Part shown: positions 7,256-15,340 of the stretch, one piece after another
How positions within the stretch are numbered: the stretch's first letter is position 1
How the letters are laid out: each line of letters opens with the position of its first letter
Assembly: GCA_018700255.1 (NCBI GenBank)
Contig: JABISU010000045.1
Span: forward strand, 1-19,312
DNA length: 19,312 bases
Source: Flavobacteriales bacterium
Lineage (GTDB): Bacteria; Bacteroidota; Bacteroidia; Flavobacteriales; UA16
Reading direction: 5' to 3'
Notes under the pieces: model-generated
The model's input: the letters and a program-made list of their open reading frames with translations, nothing else
The model's database searches: none
Told to the model about the DNA's origin: nothing
Position numbers and translations under genes: made by a program

Positions 7256-7707
7256 GCTGGGACCTCAAAATCGGTTTCCCAAACTTCCCCCGCTTTTGAC
7301 TTAAGGCGAACTTTCATAAAGAGTTTTTTCTCCTTTTGATCATTAACCTCAGTCTCCCTTACATCTCGAGCAATAATTTCACTCTCACCTTTTTCCTTAT
7401 CATTTACGATATCGCCATTTCTGGGAAGAAAAGGATAGTGTATCGATAAAAGTAAATCTTTGTCGTCCGAGTCAATAAGATTTACAGCAGTGCTAAAGAG
7501 AAACATCTCAAAAACACTCACTAATTCATCATCAGTGACTTCCCCCCTATCCTTCTCTGTAAGATTTTGAATGTAATCCATAAAGAGTTTTGTCGCGCCT
7601 GACTTTAACTCTGGTTGAATGCTTTTAGGGAACGGAGATCTAAGGTGTTCGTTATCATTAAACCAAAACTTACATCCCTCCTCAATAAGCTGATACTTTT
7701 CTTCCAT
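7252..7707 (-). CDS. Hypothetical protein, divergent from the nar operon
   Basis: I do not recognise this 151-residue product. The first 90 residues look helical (starts MEEKYQLIEEGCKFWF, with a short NEHLRSPFPK motif), and the rest (about 95-151) looks beta-rich and charged, ending VWETDFEVPA. There is one Cys (12), no signal peptide and no membrane segment, so it should be a soluble cytoplasmic protein. The frame opens further to an ATG at 7740, but the promoter at 7711-7741 overlaps that extension, so 7707 is preferred; the promoter would then give a leaderless or nearly leaderless mRNA. Its stop overlaps the RIC stop in the sequence TTAA. It faces the nar operon across a region with two FNR-like boxes, one of which lies right behind this gene's own promoter. 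A role in nitrate or nitric oxide metabolism is inferred from this alone. Confidence 0.75.
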   Translation of the reverse strand: MEEKYQLIEEGCKFWFNDNEHLRSPFPKSIQPELKSGATKLFMDYIQNLTEKDRGEVTDDELVSVFEMFLFSTAVNLIDSDDKDLLLSIHYPFLPRNGDIVNDKEKGESEIIARDVRETEVNDQKEKKLFMKVRLKSKAGEVWETDFEVPA

Positions 7708-7710
7708 AGG

Positions 7711-7741
7711 CAAAAGTAATTCTATACAGCACCATGGCAAA
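7711..7741 (-). promoter_or_regulatory. Promoter of the divergent hypothetical gene
   Basis: On the minus strand TTTG (complement of 7738-7741), a 19-base spacer and TACTTTTG (complement of 7711-7718) form an exact Bacteroidota promoter. The -7 element ends only 4 bases before the ATG at 7707, so transcription would begin at or within the start codon. Confidence 0.65.
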
Positions 7742-7755
7742 CTGATTGAAGTCAG
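7742..7755. promoter_or_regulatory. FNR/CRP-like box facing the hypothetical gene
   Basis: CTGAT-TGAA-GTCAG is a 14-base palindrome with the half-site spacing of FNR (TTGAT-N4-ATCAA) and fits YTGAY-N4-RTCAR. It touches the -33 element of the minus-strand promoter; its centre is 37.5 bases from the end of that promoter's -7 element, close to -41.5 or -42.5. It lies 32 bases (centre to centre) from the second box at 7774-7787. Confidence 0.5.
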
Positions 7756-7773
7756 CTAAAGGGGCGTGAATTT

Positions 7774-7787
7774 CTGACAGTTGTCAA
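7774..7787. promoter_or_regulatory. FNR/CRP-like box at the nar operon promoter
   Basis: CTGAC-AGTT-GTCAA is a 14-base palindrome that matches TTGAC-N4-GTCAA at 9 of 10 positions and has FNR-type spacing. Its centre (7780.5) is 36.5 bases before the last base of the -7 element, so about -41.5 from the predicted start of transcription. This is the usual place for a class II activator of the FNR/CRP family. The binding protein is not encoded in the window. Confidence 0.6.
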
Positions 7788-7789
7788 TG

Positions 7790-7817
7790 TTGTAAGAATA
7801 TGAGAAATCTAGCTTTG
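7790..7817 (+). promoter_or_regulatory. Promoter of the cytochrome c-nar operon
   Basis: TTG (7790-7792, within TGTTG), a 17-base spacer and TAGCTTTG (7810-7817) match the Bacteroidota promoter with a slightly short spacer, which is common where an activator helps. Transcription would start near 7822, six bases before the ATG at 7828 and 24 before the ATG at 7846. Confidence 0.65.
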
Positions 7818-7845
7818 TATCACATTAATGAACACTAAGATTAAG

Positions 7846-8721
7846 ATGCTTAAAAAAGGAAAGAAAGTGGTAATAGCGATAGCAATTGGTTGCTTGTTTA
7901 TTACAACATCGTCTGCCCAAGATGGAGAAGCTTTATTTAAGGCATGCTCTATTTGTCACACCATTGGTGGAGGTAAATTAATAGGCCCTGATTTAATGGG
8001 GGTCTTAGACAGGAGACCGGAAGCAGAAATAATCAAGTACGTTAAGAATCCTGCGGAATTCGACGTGATGCTAATGCCTCCCCAAAACTTGACCGATGCG
8101 GAAATTCTGGCAATTATTGATTTCATATATGCAACTGCTCCTGAAGTTGAGGAAGAAGAGGTGGTAGTTTCAATATTTAAAGAGAAAAAAGAAGAGAGTC
8201 TTGAATTTAGTGAGAGTGATTATCTAGAGCATGCAGACAAACTGTTATCTGAAGGAGCTATTGTTGAAGAGACAGAGGAAGTGACCCTAGGATCACATCT
8301 TTTTAATGGTTCAACTCGATTTGAAAATGGAGGAGCCTCATGTATTACTTGTCACAACGTAAGTAATAAGCTCTCAATGCAAGGAGGCTTACTAGCAAAA
8401 GATTTGACAGATGCATTTTCAAGAATAGGAGGAGAAAGAGGTATTAGCGGTATGGTTACAGGGCTTCCTTTTCCCGCGATGAAAGCGGCATATAGCGAGA
8501 ACCCAATTACAGAATCAGAGCTTGCATTATTAGTAGCGTACTTCAAGTATGCCGATTCACATAAAGCTCATCCACAGAATACAATTGGAGAGGCTTCGTT
8601 CTTTTTCGGTGGATCAATAGGATTATTAATCCTGATGGTTCTAATAGCCTGGATTTGGGCCAAAAGGAAGAAGAGCGGAGTAAAGGATGAAATCTATAAC
8701 AGACAATTAAAATCAATTTAA
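7846..8721 (+). CDS. Membrane-anchored diheme cytochrome c of the nar operon (NarC-like)
   Basis: The product (291 residues from this ATG) has a signal peptide ending TSSAQ and two class I cytochrome c domains. Numbered from the upstream ATG at 7828, the haem-binding motifs are CSICH (40-44) and CITCH (172-176), with likely axial Met ligands in LMPP (Met83) and FPAM (Met218). An acidic Glu-rich linker (about 106-150) joins the two domains, and one C-terminal membrane helix (about 257-278) is followed by KRKK, so both haems face the periplasm. It is the first gene of the operon, 12 bases before narG, and recalls the NarC diheme cytochrome that opens the Thermus nar operon; a role in electron transfer to or from NarI is likely but inferred. 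The start at 7846 leaves room for a leader and gives a normal signal peptide; 7828 is in frame and possible. Confidence 0.88.
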   Translation: MLKKGKKVVIAIAIGCLFITTSSAQDGEALFKACSICHTIGGGKLIGPDLMGVLDRRPEAEIIKYVKNPAEFDVMLMPPQNLTDAEILAIIDFIYATAPEVEEEEVVVSIFKEKKEESLEFSESDYLEHADKLLSEGAIVEETEEVTLGSHLFNGSTRFENGGASCITCHNVSNKLSMQGGLLAKDLTDAFSRIGGERGISGMVTGLPFPAMKAAYSENPITESELALLVAYFKYADSHKAHPQNTIGEASFFFGGSIGLLILMVLIAWIWAKRKKSGVKDEIYNRQLKSI

Positions 8722-8733
8722 CACTTATACAAG

Positions 8734-11700
8734 ATGAGTTGGATTCAAGATTTAATTTCGCCACAAACCCGTAAGTGGGAGGAGTTTTACCGCAATAGAT
8801 GGCAGTATGACAAGGTGATTAGAAGTACCCATGGTGTAAACTGCACCGGCGGCTGCTCGTGGAATATTCACGTAAAGGACGGAATTGTAGTATGGGAGAC
8901 TCAGGCGTTAGATTACCCATTACTAGAGAAAAATTTACCGCCATACGAGCCGCGTGGATGTCAAAGAGGGATTTCATTCTCATGGTATTTATACAGCCCT
9001 ATCAGGGTGAAATATCCTATTGTAAGAGGCGCTCTTATCGATATGTTTAGAGATGAGAAAGAAAAGGCGGGAGGAGATGCTCTCAAAGCATGGAAAACGA
9101 TTCAGTCTACACCTCGTCTAAGAAAAAGATATCAGACAGCCCGCGGTAAAGGAGGATTCCGCAGAGTGAGCTGGGATGAGATATTAGAGGTCATTGCGGC
9201 CTCTAATATTCATACAGTTCAGGATTACGGTCCAGATAGAATTATCGGATTCTCTCCTATTCCTGCAATGTCAATGCTTTCTTATGCATCTGGCGCGCGT
9301 TTCCTTCAACTCATGGGAGGGATTAACCTTTCGTTCTACGATTGGTACTGCGATCTTCCAAATTCTTTCCCAGAGATTTGGGGAGAACAAACTGACGTAG
9401 CTGAATCTGCGGATTGGTATAACTCAAAGTTCATAGTTGCAATGGGTGCAAATCTCGGTATGACGAGAACACCAGACGTTCACTTCTTTTCAGAGGCTCG
9501 CCATAATGGAACTAAGACCGTTGTAATGGCACCCGATTTCAATATGGTTGCTAAATACGCTGACAAATGGCTGCCAGTTCATGCCGGCCAAGATGGAGCC
9601 TTCTGGCAGTCTTTCACTCATGTATTATTGAAGGAGTTTCACGTAGACAAACAGGTTCCCTATTTCATTGATTACACGAAGAAGTACACTGACTCCCCTT
9701 ATCTGGTGGAGCTAGTTAAGGATGGAGATAAACTTGTTCCAGGCCAATTGCTTCGCGCAAATCGCGTTGGCAAATACGAAAAGACAGAGAATGGAGAGTG
9801 GAAATTCTTAAATATTGATGCTAAATCAGGTGATCTAGTTTGTCCAGGTGGATCATCAGGACACCGTTGGGATTCTAAGGATGGAAACTGGAATATGCAG
9901 CACATCGATGCTGAGAACGGCGCCGATTACGATCCTATCTTATCTCTTAAAGACAATAGCGACGAAGTACAAAATGTAGAATTCGTTGAGTACGGACTTA
10001 ACAAAACAGCTTCTCGTGGAGTTCCTGTTAAGCTAATTGATACGGTTGATGGTAAGGTTCCCGTAACGACTGTTTACGACCTTATGATGGCTCAATACGG
10101 AGTTGACAGAGGGCTTGGAGGAGATTACCCGACTTCTTATGATGACGAATCACAGGCGTACACACCGGCTTGGCAAGAGGTGTTCACAGGAATAGGTAAA
10201 GAAACTCTTATCCAGCTCGCTAGAGAGTGGGGCGTAACAGCTGAAACGACAAACGGTAAGTGCTCTATTATTGTCGGGGCCGGGATTAACCACTGGTATC
10301 ACGGCAACCTTATGTACCGCTCTGGCACAATGGCGCTTATGGTAACTGGTTGTATCGGAGTAAATGGAGGAGGAATGAATCACTATGTTGGACAAGAAAA
10401 ACTTGCACCAGTTGATTCATGGGGAGCAGTTATGTCAGGAAAAGACTGGCAGTCTGCAGTACGTTTACAGCAAGCCCCGATTTGGCACTACATCAACTCT
10501 GATCAATGGCGTTATGATGGTAACCAAGCGGACTATAATTCTGTTCCAGAAAACGAACTTTCATCTCAGCACTCAGCAGATCTTGTTGTAAAATCTGTAA
10601 GGAACGGATGGATGCCGTTTTATCCTCAGTACGATAAAAGCAACCTTGAGGTTTGTAAAGAAGCTCAGGCGAGTGGCGCAACAGATGACGATTCAATTAA
10701 GCAATATGTTGTCGACCAATTAAAGTCTAAAAAACTCACTCACTCGGTTGCTGCTCCGGATAAGGAGATTAACTTCCCGAGGGTTTGGTATATCTGGAGA
10801 GGAAACGCCTTAATGGCTTCTGCAAAAGGACATGAATACTTCCTGAAGCATTATTTAGGTACGCATCACAATGATATTGCTGATGAGGTAGCTGTCGACC
10901 ATGTGAAGGATATTGAGTGGGCAGAGAATGCGCCCCAAGGAAAGATGGACTTAATAGTTGATCTAAACTTCAGAATGGACACCTCTGCTCTTTATTCTGA
11001 CATTGTTCTCCCAGCAGCATCTTGGTACGAGAAGGCAGATATTAACTCAACGGATATGCATTCGTTTATCCATCCACTTTCGGCGGCTATTGAGCCGGTT
11101 TGGGAAGCGAAGACGGATTGGAAGATATTCCAAGCGATTGCAAAAGTCACATCGGAATTAGCAGAAAAGAACTTCCCGGATCCAGTAAAGGATATTGTAA
11201 ACGTTCCTCTTTCTCACGATTGTAAGGATGAGATAAGCCAAACTTCAATTCAAGATTGGAGCAAAGGTGAATGTGATCTCATCCCAGGAAAGACGATGCA
11301 CAAACTTGTAGTAGTTGAGAGAGACTACACGCAGATATACAACAAGTACATTACTCTCGGGCCAAACATCAAAAATGGTTTAGGCGCTCACGGGAACTCA
11401 TATCAATGTGCTGATTTCTATGAAGATCTAAAGGAGAATAAAGATCATCTTCAGACTTGTGGCGGTAAGCAATACCCCTCATTAAAAGAAGATGAGGAAG
11501 CGGTAAACGTTATTCTTCATCTTTCATCACTCACAAATGGTGAACTCAGTGACCGTGCATATGAGAATGCGGAAAAGAGAACAGGTCAAAAGCTTCGCCA
11601 CCTTGGTGAGGGATCTAAGGACGTTCGAACTAACTACAAAGATCTTCAAACAAGGCCAAAGCGTTACAATAACTCACCTGTTTGGTCAGGTCTAATGACT

Positions 11701-12348
11701 GGAGGCAGAGCTTACTCGGCATACACATACAATGTAGAACACATGGTGCCTTGGAGAACTCTCACAGGTCGTCAACACTTCTACCTTGATCACGAGGGAT
11801 ACATTAAGTTCGGTGAGCACCTACCAACGTACAAACCATCTCCGAAACCTGAAGTATATGGAGATCTCCGTAAGTCCGTTGCTATCGGAAAGGCAAAAGT
11901 TCTAAACGTACTTACCCCCCATGGAAAGTGGCATATCCACTCAACGTATGGCGATACTCTTAGAATGCTTACGCTTTCAAGAGGAATGGAACCATGCTGG
12001 ATGAGCGAGGGCGATGCAGAAGCTATGGGCATCAAGGATAACGATTGGGTAGAGGTTTATAACGATAACGGTGTGTACTGTACACGAGCTTGTGTGAGTG
12101 CAAGGATTCCTGACGGAGTATGCATTGTATACCATTCTCCTGAGAGAACATACACAGTCCCTAAATCAGAAATTAGAGGTGGCCGAAGAGCTGGTGGACA
12201 CAATAGTTTTACTCGTGTACATCTTAAACCCAGTCTCCTAGTAGGTGGTTATGGTCAGTTTACATACCACTTCAATTATTGGGGGCCTGTGGGTGTGAAT
12301 CGTGATACTCACGTGTTAGTTAAGAGAATGGATAACGTTGTTTTTTAA
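8734..12348 (+). CDS. narG: Respiratory nitrate reductase alpha subunit NarG
   Basis: The 1204-residue product is a full-length membrane-bound-type nitrate reductase catalytic subunit (E. coli NarG has 1247). It carries Mo-bisMGD and the FS0 [4Fe-4S] cluster and reduces nitrate to nitrite. The FS0 ligands are visible as His33, Cys37, Cys41 and Cys76 (HGVNCTGGC and PRGCQRG), the His-ligated form typical of NarG. The likely Mo ligand is Asp203 in FYDWYCD, followed by [15 protein letters not shown]. The N-terminus has no twin-arginine signal, so the enzyme should face the cytoplasm. It follows the cytochrome c gene by 12 bases and precedes narH by 44 bases. The molybdopterin dinucleotide-binding domain is near the C-terminus. 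No frameshift or missing motif was noticed. Confidence 0.98.
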   Translation: MSWIQDLISPQTRKWEEFYRNRWQYDKVIRSTHGVNCTGGCSWNIHVKDGIVVWETQALDYPLLEKNLPPYEPRGCQRGISFSWYLYSPIRVKYPIVRGALIDMFRDEKEKAGGDALKAWKTIQSTPRLRKRYQTARGKGGFRRVSWDEILEVIAASNIHTVQDYGPDRIIGFSPIPAMSMLSYASGARFLQLMGGINLSFYDWYCDLPNSFPEIWGEQTDVAESADWYNSKFIVAMGANLGMTRTPDVHFFSEARHNGTKTVVMAPDFNMVAKYADKWLPVHAGQDGAFWQSFTHVLLKEFHVDKQVPYFIDYTKKYTDSPYLVELVKDGDKLVPGQLLRANRVGKYEKTENGEWKFLNIDAKSGDLVCPGGSSGHRWDSKDGNWNMQHIDAENGADYDPILSLKDNSDEVQNVEFVEYGLNKTASRGVPVKLIDTVDGKVPVTTVYDLMMAQYGVDRGLGGDYPTSYDDESQAYTPAWQEVFTGIGKETLIQLAREWGVTAETTNGKCSIIVGAGINHWYHGNLMYRSGTMALMVTGCIGVNGGGMNHYVGQEKLAPVDSWGAVMSGKDWQSAVRLQQAPIWHYINSDQWRYDGNQADYNSVPENELSSQHSADLVVKSVRNGWMPFYPQYDKSNLEVCKEAQASGATDDDSIKQYVVDQLKSKKLTHSVAAPDKEINFPRVWYIWRGNALMASAKGHEYFLKHYLGTHHNDIADEVAVDHVKDIEWAENAPQGKMDLIVDLNFRMDTSALYSDIVLPAASWYEKADINSTDMHSFIHPLSAAIEPVWEAKTDWKIFQAIAKVTSELAEKNFPDPVKDIVNVPLSHDCKDEISQTSIQDWSKGECDLIPGKTMHKLVVVERDYTQIYNKYITLGPNIKNGLGAHGNSYQCADFYEDLKENKDHLQTCGGKQYPSLKEDEEAVNVILHLSSLTNGELSDRAYENAEKRTGQKLRHLGEGSKDVRTNYKDLQTRPKRYNNSPVWSGLMTGGRAYSAYTYNVEHMVPWRTLTGRQHFYLDHEGYIKFGEHLPTYKPSPKPEVYGDLRKSVAIGKAKVLNVLTPHGKWHIHSTYGDTLRMLTLSRGMEPCWMSEGDAEAMGIKDNDWVEVYNDNGVYCTRACVSARIPDGVCIVYHSPERTYTVPKSEIRGGRRAGGHNSFTRVHLKPSLLVGGYGQFTYHFNYWGPVGVNRDTHVLVKRMDNVVF

Positions 12349-12392
12349 ACGTTGTCATTACAGAATAATAGAATCAGATAAAACGATATAAT

Positions 12393-13883
12393 ATGGACGT
12401 TAGATCACAGATGACAATGGTATTCCACATGGATAAATGCATTGGATGCCATACTTGTTCTATAGCATGTAAGAATATTTGGACCGATAGAAAAGGTGCA
12501 GAATATATGTGGTGGAACAATGTAGAGACTAAGCCAGGCACTGGTTACCCTACAAAGTGGGAGGATCAGGAAATCTATAAAGGTGGATGGGAGAAGAATG
12601 GAGATACAGTTTCTTTAAAGGGCGCTGGTAAGCTTAGGGGGTTGAAAAACATATTTCACAACCCGGCGATGCCAATAATCGATGATTACTACGAGCCTTG
12701 GACATACGAGTATGAGCACCTCTTTGAGGCGCCAGAAGGAGATGATCAGCCTACGGCACGTGCAAAGTCACTTATCACAGGAGAGAATATGGATATTCAG
12801 TCCGGTCCAAACTGGGACGACGATCTTGGTGGTACTCCTGACTACGCTCGCCAAGATGTGAACTTCAAAAACTTAAGCCCTGAGGAGCAAGAGGCGATGT
12901 TCCAACTAGAACAGATGACACTTGCATACCTTCCTCGTATTTGTAATCACTGTCTTAACCCAGCCTGTGTTGCCTCTTGCCCTTCAGGAGCGATATATAA
13001 GCGAGGTGAAGACGGTGTGGTACTCATCAATCAGGAAAGGTGCCGAGCATGGAGAATGTGTGTTACAGCTTGTCCATATAAGAAGTCGTACTACAACTGG
13101 CATACCGGTAAATCGGAGAAATGTATTTTATGCTATCCTCGGATAGAATCGGGACAAGCTCCTGCTTGTATGCACTCTTGTGTAGGTCGAATCAGATACC
13201 TGGGAGTTATGCTATATGATGCTGATGCAATTGAAGCAGTAGCATCATGCGAAGAAAGTGAGTTAGTTGATAAGCAGCTCGATATTTATCTTGATCCAAA
13301 CGACCCGAAAGTTATTGCTGCAGCAAAAGCAAATGGAATTCAAGAATCAACTCTTGATGCCGCTCGGAAATCTCCAACCTGGAAATTTATTAAAGAGTGG
13401 AAGGTTGCCTTGCCTCTTCATCCCGAATTCAGAACGGTCCCAAATCTTTTTTACGTCCCACCACTACTTCCAGCTATGGCTACAGTAGAAAATGGGAAAT
13501 ATAATGCAACAACAGATTCACTTTGGGCGAAAATTGATGCGTCTAGAATGCCTATTCAATATTTAGCTTCTCTATTCTCAGCTGGAAACGGTGAAAAGAT
13601 AAGAGAGGTATTCCGTCGCCTAATGACAGTTCGTCTACATAGAAGAGCTGAAACAGTTGGAGATCTTGATATAAAAGAACTCGAGGAAGCACTAGCTAAA
13701 ACAGGGATGTCAAGAGAAACCGCAGATTCGATATTCCGCCTAACATCTCTTCCACTCTTTGACCAAAGATTTGTTATCCCAGCAGCTCATCGAGAGGAAG
13801 CAATTGAGATGTTAGAAAGTACAGCAGACGTGAAAGGTAGTACAGGGTTTGGTTTTAAGGAAACTCCAGCAAGAGGCAAATAG
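12393..13883 (+). CDS. narH: Nitrate reductase beta subunit NarH
   Basis: The 496-residue product is the electron-transfer subunit with four iron-sulfur clusters. The four Cys groups sit at the same positions as in E. coli NarH: Cys16, 19, 22, 26; Cys184, 187, 192, 196; Cys217, Trp220, Cys223, Cys227; and Cys244, 247, 259, 263. The Trp in CRAWRMC replaces one Cys and marks the [3Fe-4S] cluster that receives electrons from NarI. The chain is cytoplasmic, without signal peptide, and bridges NarI and NarG. It is translated 44 bases after narG and ends one base before the narJ start, so coupling with narJ is likely. Confidence 0.98.
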   Translation: MDVRSQMTMVFHMDKCIGCHTCSIACKNIWTDRKGAEYMWWNNVETKPGTGYPTKWEDQEIYKGGWEKNGDTVSLKGAGKLRGLKNIFHNPAMPIIDDYYEPWTYEYEHLFEAPEGDDQPTARAKSLITGENMDIQSGPNWDDDLGGTPDYARQDVNFKNLSPEEQEAMFQLEQMTLAYLPRICNHCLNPACVASCPSGAIYKRGEDGVVLINQERCRAWRMCVTACPYKKSYYNWHTGKSEKCILCYPRIESGQAPACMHSCVGRIRYLGVMLYDADAIEAVASCEESELVDKQLDIYLDPNDPKVIAAAKANGIQESTLDAARKSPTWKFIKEWKVALPLHPEFRTVPNLFYVPPLLPAMATVENGKYNATTDSLWAKIDASRMPIQYLASLFSAGNGEKIREVFRRLMTVRLHRRAETVGDLDIKELEEALAKTGMSRETADSIFRLTSLPLFDQRFVIPAAHREEAIEMLESTADVKGSTGFGFKETPARGK

Positions 13884-13884
13884 A

Positions 13885-14520
13885 ATGAGGAACTCAAATC
13901 ACTATACTTTGATTGCGGATCTATTCAGGTATCCTTCCGAGAGCCTTATGGGGGATGCGCTTGCTGTTGTTCAAGCTCTAGAGGTGGGCTATCCAGAACA
14001 GTCAGAACGGGTGAAAGATTTTATTGAAAACTTCACCTCACTAACTTTAAATCAAAGACAAGAGTATTACATCAAAACGTTTGATATACAGGCGGTTTGT
14101 TTCCTTGATGTAGGGTATGTTTTATTTGGAGAGGACTATAAAAGGGGCGATTTCCTTGTTAAGATGAAAGAAGAACAGAGAAATGCAGGTAATGATTGCG
14201 GGGTTGAACTTGCGGATCATCTACCGAATCTCCTAACTCTTATCCCTAAAGTGAAATCTAAAGAATTTGGGGAAGAATTAATAGCAACAATATGTATCCC
14301 AGCTTTAGATGAGATGATAGAGAAGTTTAATATGGAAAATGCATATTTAGAACTTCTCAAGATGCTACAGATTGTCATGCAAAGGGACACCGAGGGTTCC
14401 GATTTCAAACCCTTTATCCTTAAACGTGAAGATGACACAGGGTTTTTGTCTCAGTACAAAGGGTGCGGGATAGACCAAAGCTTATTTGAAAGAAAAAACA
14501 CAACAACAAAACAGTTCTAA
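13885..14520 (+). CDS. narJ: Nitrate reductase assembly chaperone NarJ
   Basis: The 211-residue helical product belongs to the NarJ branch of the TorD-type chaperones, which bind apo-NarG, help insert the molybdenum cofactor and hold the complex until it joins NarI. Family segments are YYIKTFDIQAVCFLDVGYVLFGEDYKRG (written here as three blocks: YYIKTFD, CFLDVGYVLFG, EDYKRG) and ELADHLPNLL. The frame is open further upstream to an ATG at 13849 inside narH, but the ATG at 13885 directly after the narH stop starts with the usual short N-terminus (MRNSNHYTLIADLFRYP), so I use it. The Gly-Cys-Gly near the end is followed by a Lys- and Thr-rich tail. The narI start follows two bases after the stop. 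Confidence 0.96.
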   Translation: MRNSNHYTLIADLFRYPSESLMGDALAVVQALEVGYPEQSERVKDFIENFTSLTLNQRQEYYIKTFDIQAVCFLDVGYVLFGEDYKRGDFLVKMKEEQRNAGNDCGVELADHLPNLLTLIPKVKSKEFGEELIATICIPALDEMIEKFNMENAYLELLKMLQIVMQRDTEGSDFKPFILKREDDTGFLSQYKGCGIDQSLFERKNTTTKQF

Positions 14521-14522
14521 CT

Positions 14523-15245
14523 ATGAGTAATTACTTTTTATTTGTCGGTTTACCATATTTAGCAATAGTGATAATGCTAGTTGGGTCGATAGCGAGATAT
14601 AGAAATAAGGGATTTACAGTTTCTTCTCTATCAACTCAATTCCTTGAAGGCAAGACCCTTTTCTGGGGATCTCAACCCTTTCACTGGGGAATGATGTTTC
14701 TATTTTTCGGTCATCTTATTGCGTTTTTATTTCCGTCTTCGGTGATAGCATTTAATGGTGAGCCGATTAGATTATTTATCCTTGAAATTTCTGCATTCGC
14801 ATTTGGATTAGCTACGCTTTTTGGTATTGTGATGTTGCTCATTAGGCGTCTTAGTAATAAGCGTGTTTCAATGGTGACTTCTAATATGGACATGGTCGTT
14901 TTCTTTATTGTATTAGTACAGGTAATATCAGGTTTATGGGTAGCGTACTTCCATAGATATGGGTCTACTTGGTTCGCAACTTCGATTACACCATACCTAA
15001 GGTCTATTTTAACACTAAATCCTGATATTGCTACAATCTCAGCCATGCCTACTGCTGTTAAAATACACGTTATATCAGCCTTTTCTTTAATTGCGTTAAT
15101 ACCGTTTACAAGATTCATGCATTTCTTAGTTTACCCAATTGCCTATCTATGGAGACCATATCAGAAAGTGATTTGGTATTGGGATAGAAAGGAGATAAGA
15201 AAATCTACCAAATGGGTCTTTGGTAAACGATCTAAGAATAACTGA
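14523..15245 (+). CDS. narI: Nitrate reductase gamma subunit NarI (cytochrome b)
   Basis: The 240-residue membrane protein has five hydrophobic segments and takes electrons from quinol, passing them through two b haems to NarH. The four haem-ligand His residues are His54 and His64 (FHWGMMFLFFGH), His182 (VKIHV) and His200 (RFMHFL), which correspond to E. coli His56, 66, 187 and 205. The N-terminus is in the periplasm by family rule, and the C-terminal Lys/Arg-rich tail is on the NarH side. The gene closes the narGHJI core. A 95-base gap follows before the first narK gene and holds a possible internal promoter. Confidence 0.97.
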   Translation: MSNYFLFVGLPYLAIVIMLVGSIARYRNKGFTVSSLSTQFLEGKTLFWGSQPFHWGMMFLFFGHLIAFLFPSSVIAFNGEPIRLFILEISAFAFGLATLFGIVMLLIRRLSNKRVSMVTSNMDMVVFFIVLVQVISGLWVAYFHRYGSTWFATSITPYLRSILTLNPDIATISAMPTAVKIHVISAFSLIALIPFTRFMHFLVYPIAYLWRPYQKVIWYWDRKEIRKSTKWVFGKRSKNN

Positions 15246-15273
15246 TTGTCATCAGGTTTATCAATCCGTTGAT

Positions 15274-15317
15274 TTGACGGCGATTTGGTTGAGGGGTAGC
15301 ACCTCCGCGTAGCTTGG
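15274..15317 (+). promoter_or_regulatory. Possible internal promoter before the first narK gene
   Basis: TTTG (15284-15287), a 22-base spacer and TAGCTTGG (15310-15317, one mismatch to TAnnTTTG) could form a weak promoter. A degenerate FNR-like box TTGAC-GGCG-ATTTG (15274-15287) lies 36.5 bases before the end of the -7 element, the same spacing as at the main nar promoter. Only its left half is good, so this is a tentative call. Confidence 0.3.
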
Positions 15318-15340
15318 AGTCTTATAAGATCATAAATTAG

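Noticed and set aside
7708..7740. Longer N-terminus (MPWCCIELLLP) for the hypothetical minus-strand gene
   Set aside because: A perfect promoter (7711-7741) covers this stretch, so it would not be transcribed from that start.
12334..12355. Direct repeat AACGTTGT at the end of narG and in the narG-narH gap
   Set aside because: Only two copies of 8 bases, 14 bases apart, with no related element nearby.
13849..13884. NarJ start inside narH
   Set aside because: The ATG at 13885 directly after the narH stop gives the normal NarJ N-terminus.
14711..15118. Open minus-strand frame of 135 codons inside narI
   Set aside because: It is antisense to a clear NarI with all four haem His residues, and has no family likeness.
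15260..15273. ATCAA-TCCG-TTGAT palindrome after narI
   Set aside because: The half-sites point the wrong way for FNR (TTGAT-N4-ATCAA), and it is not followed by a T run, so it is neither a good FNR box nor a terminator.
15320..15329. Perfect palindrome TCTTATAAGA just before the first narK gene
   Set aside because: Ten-base AT-rich palindromes are common by chance and it matches no known site; it lies where the transcript would begin.
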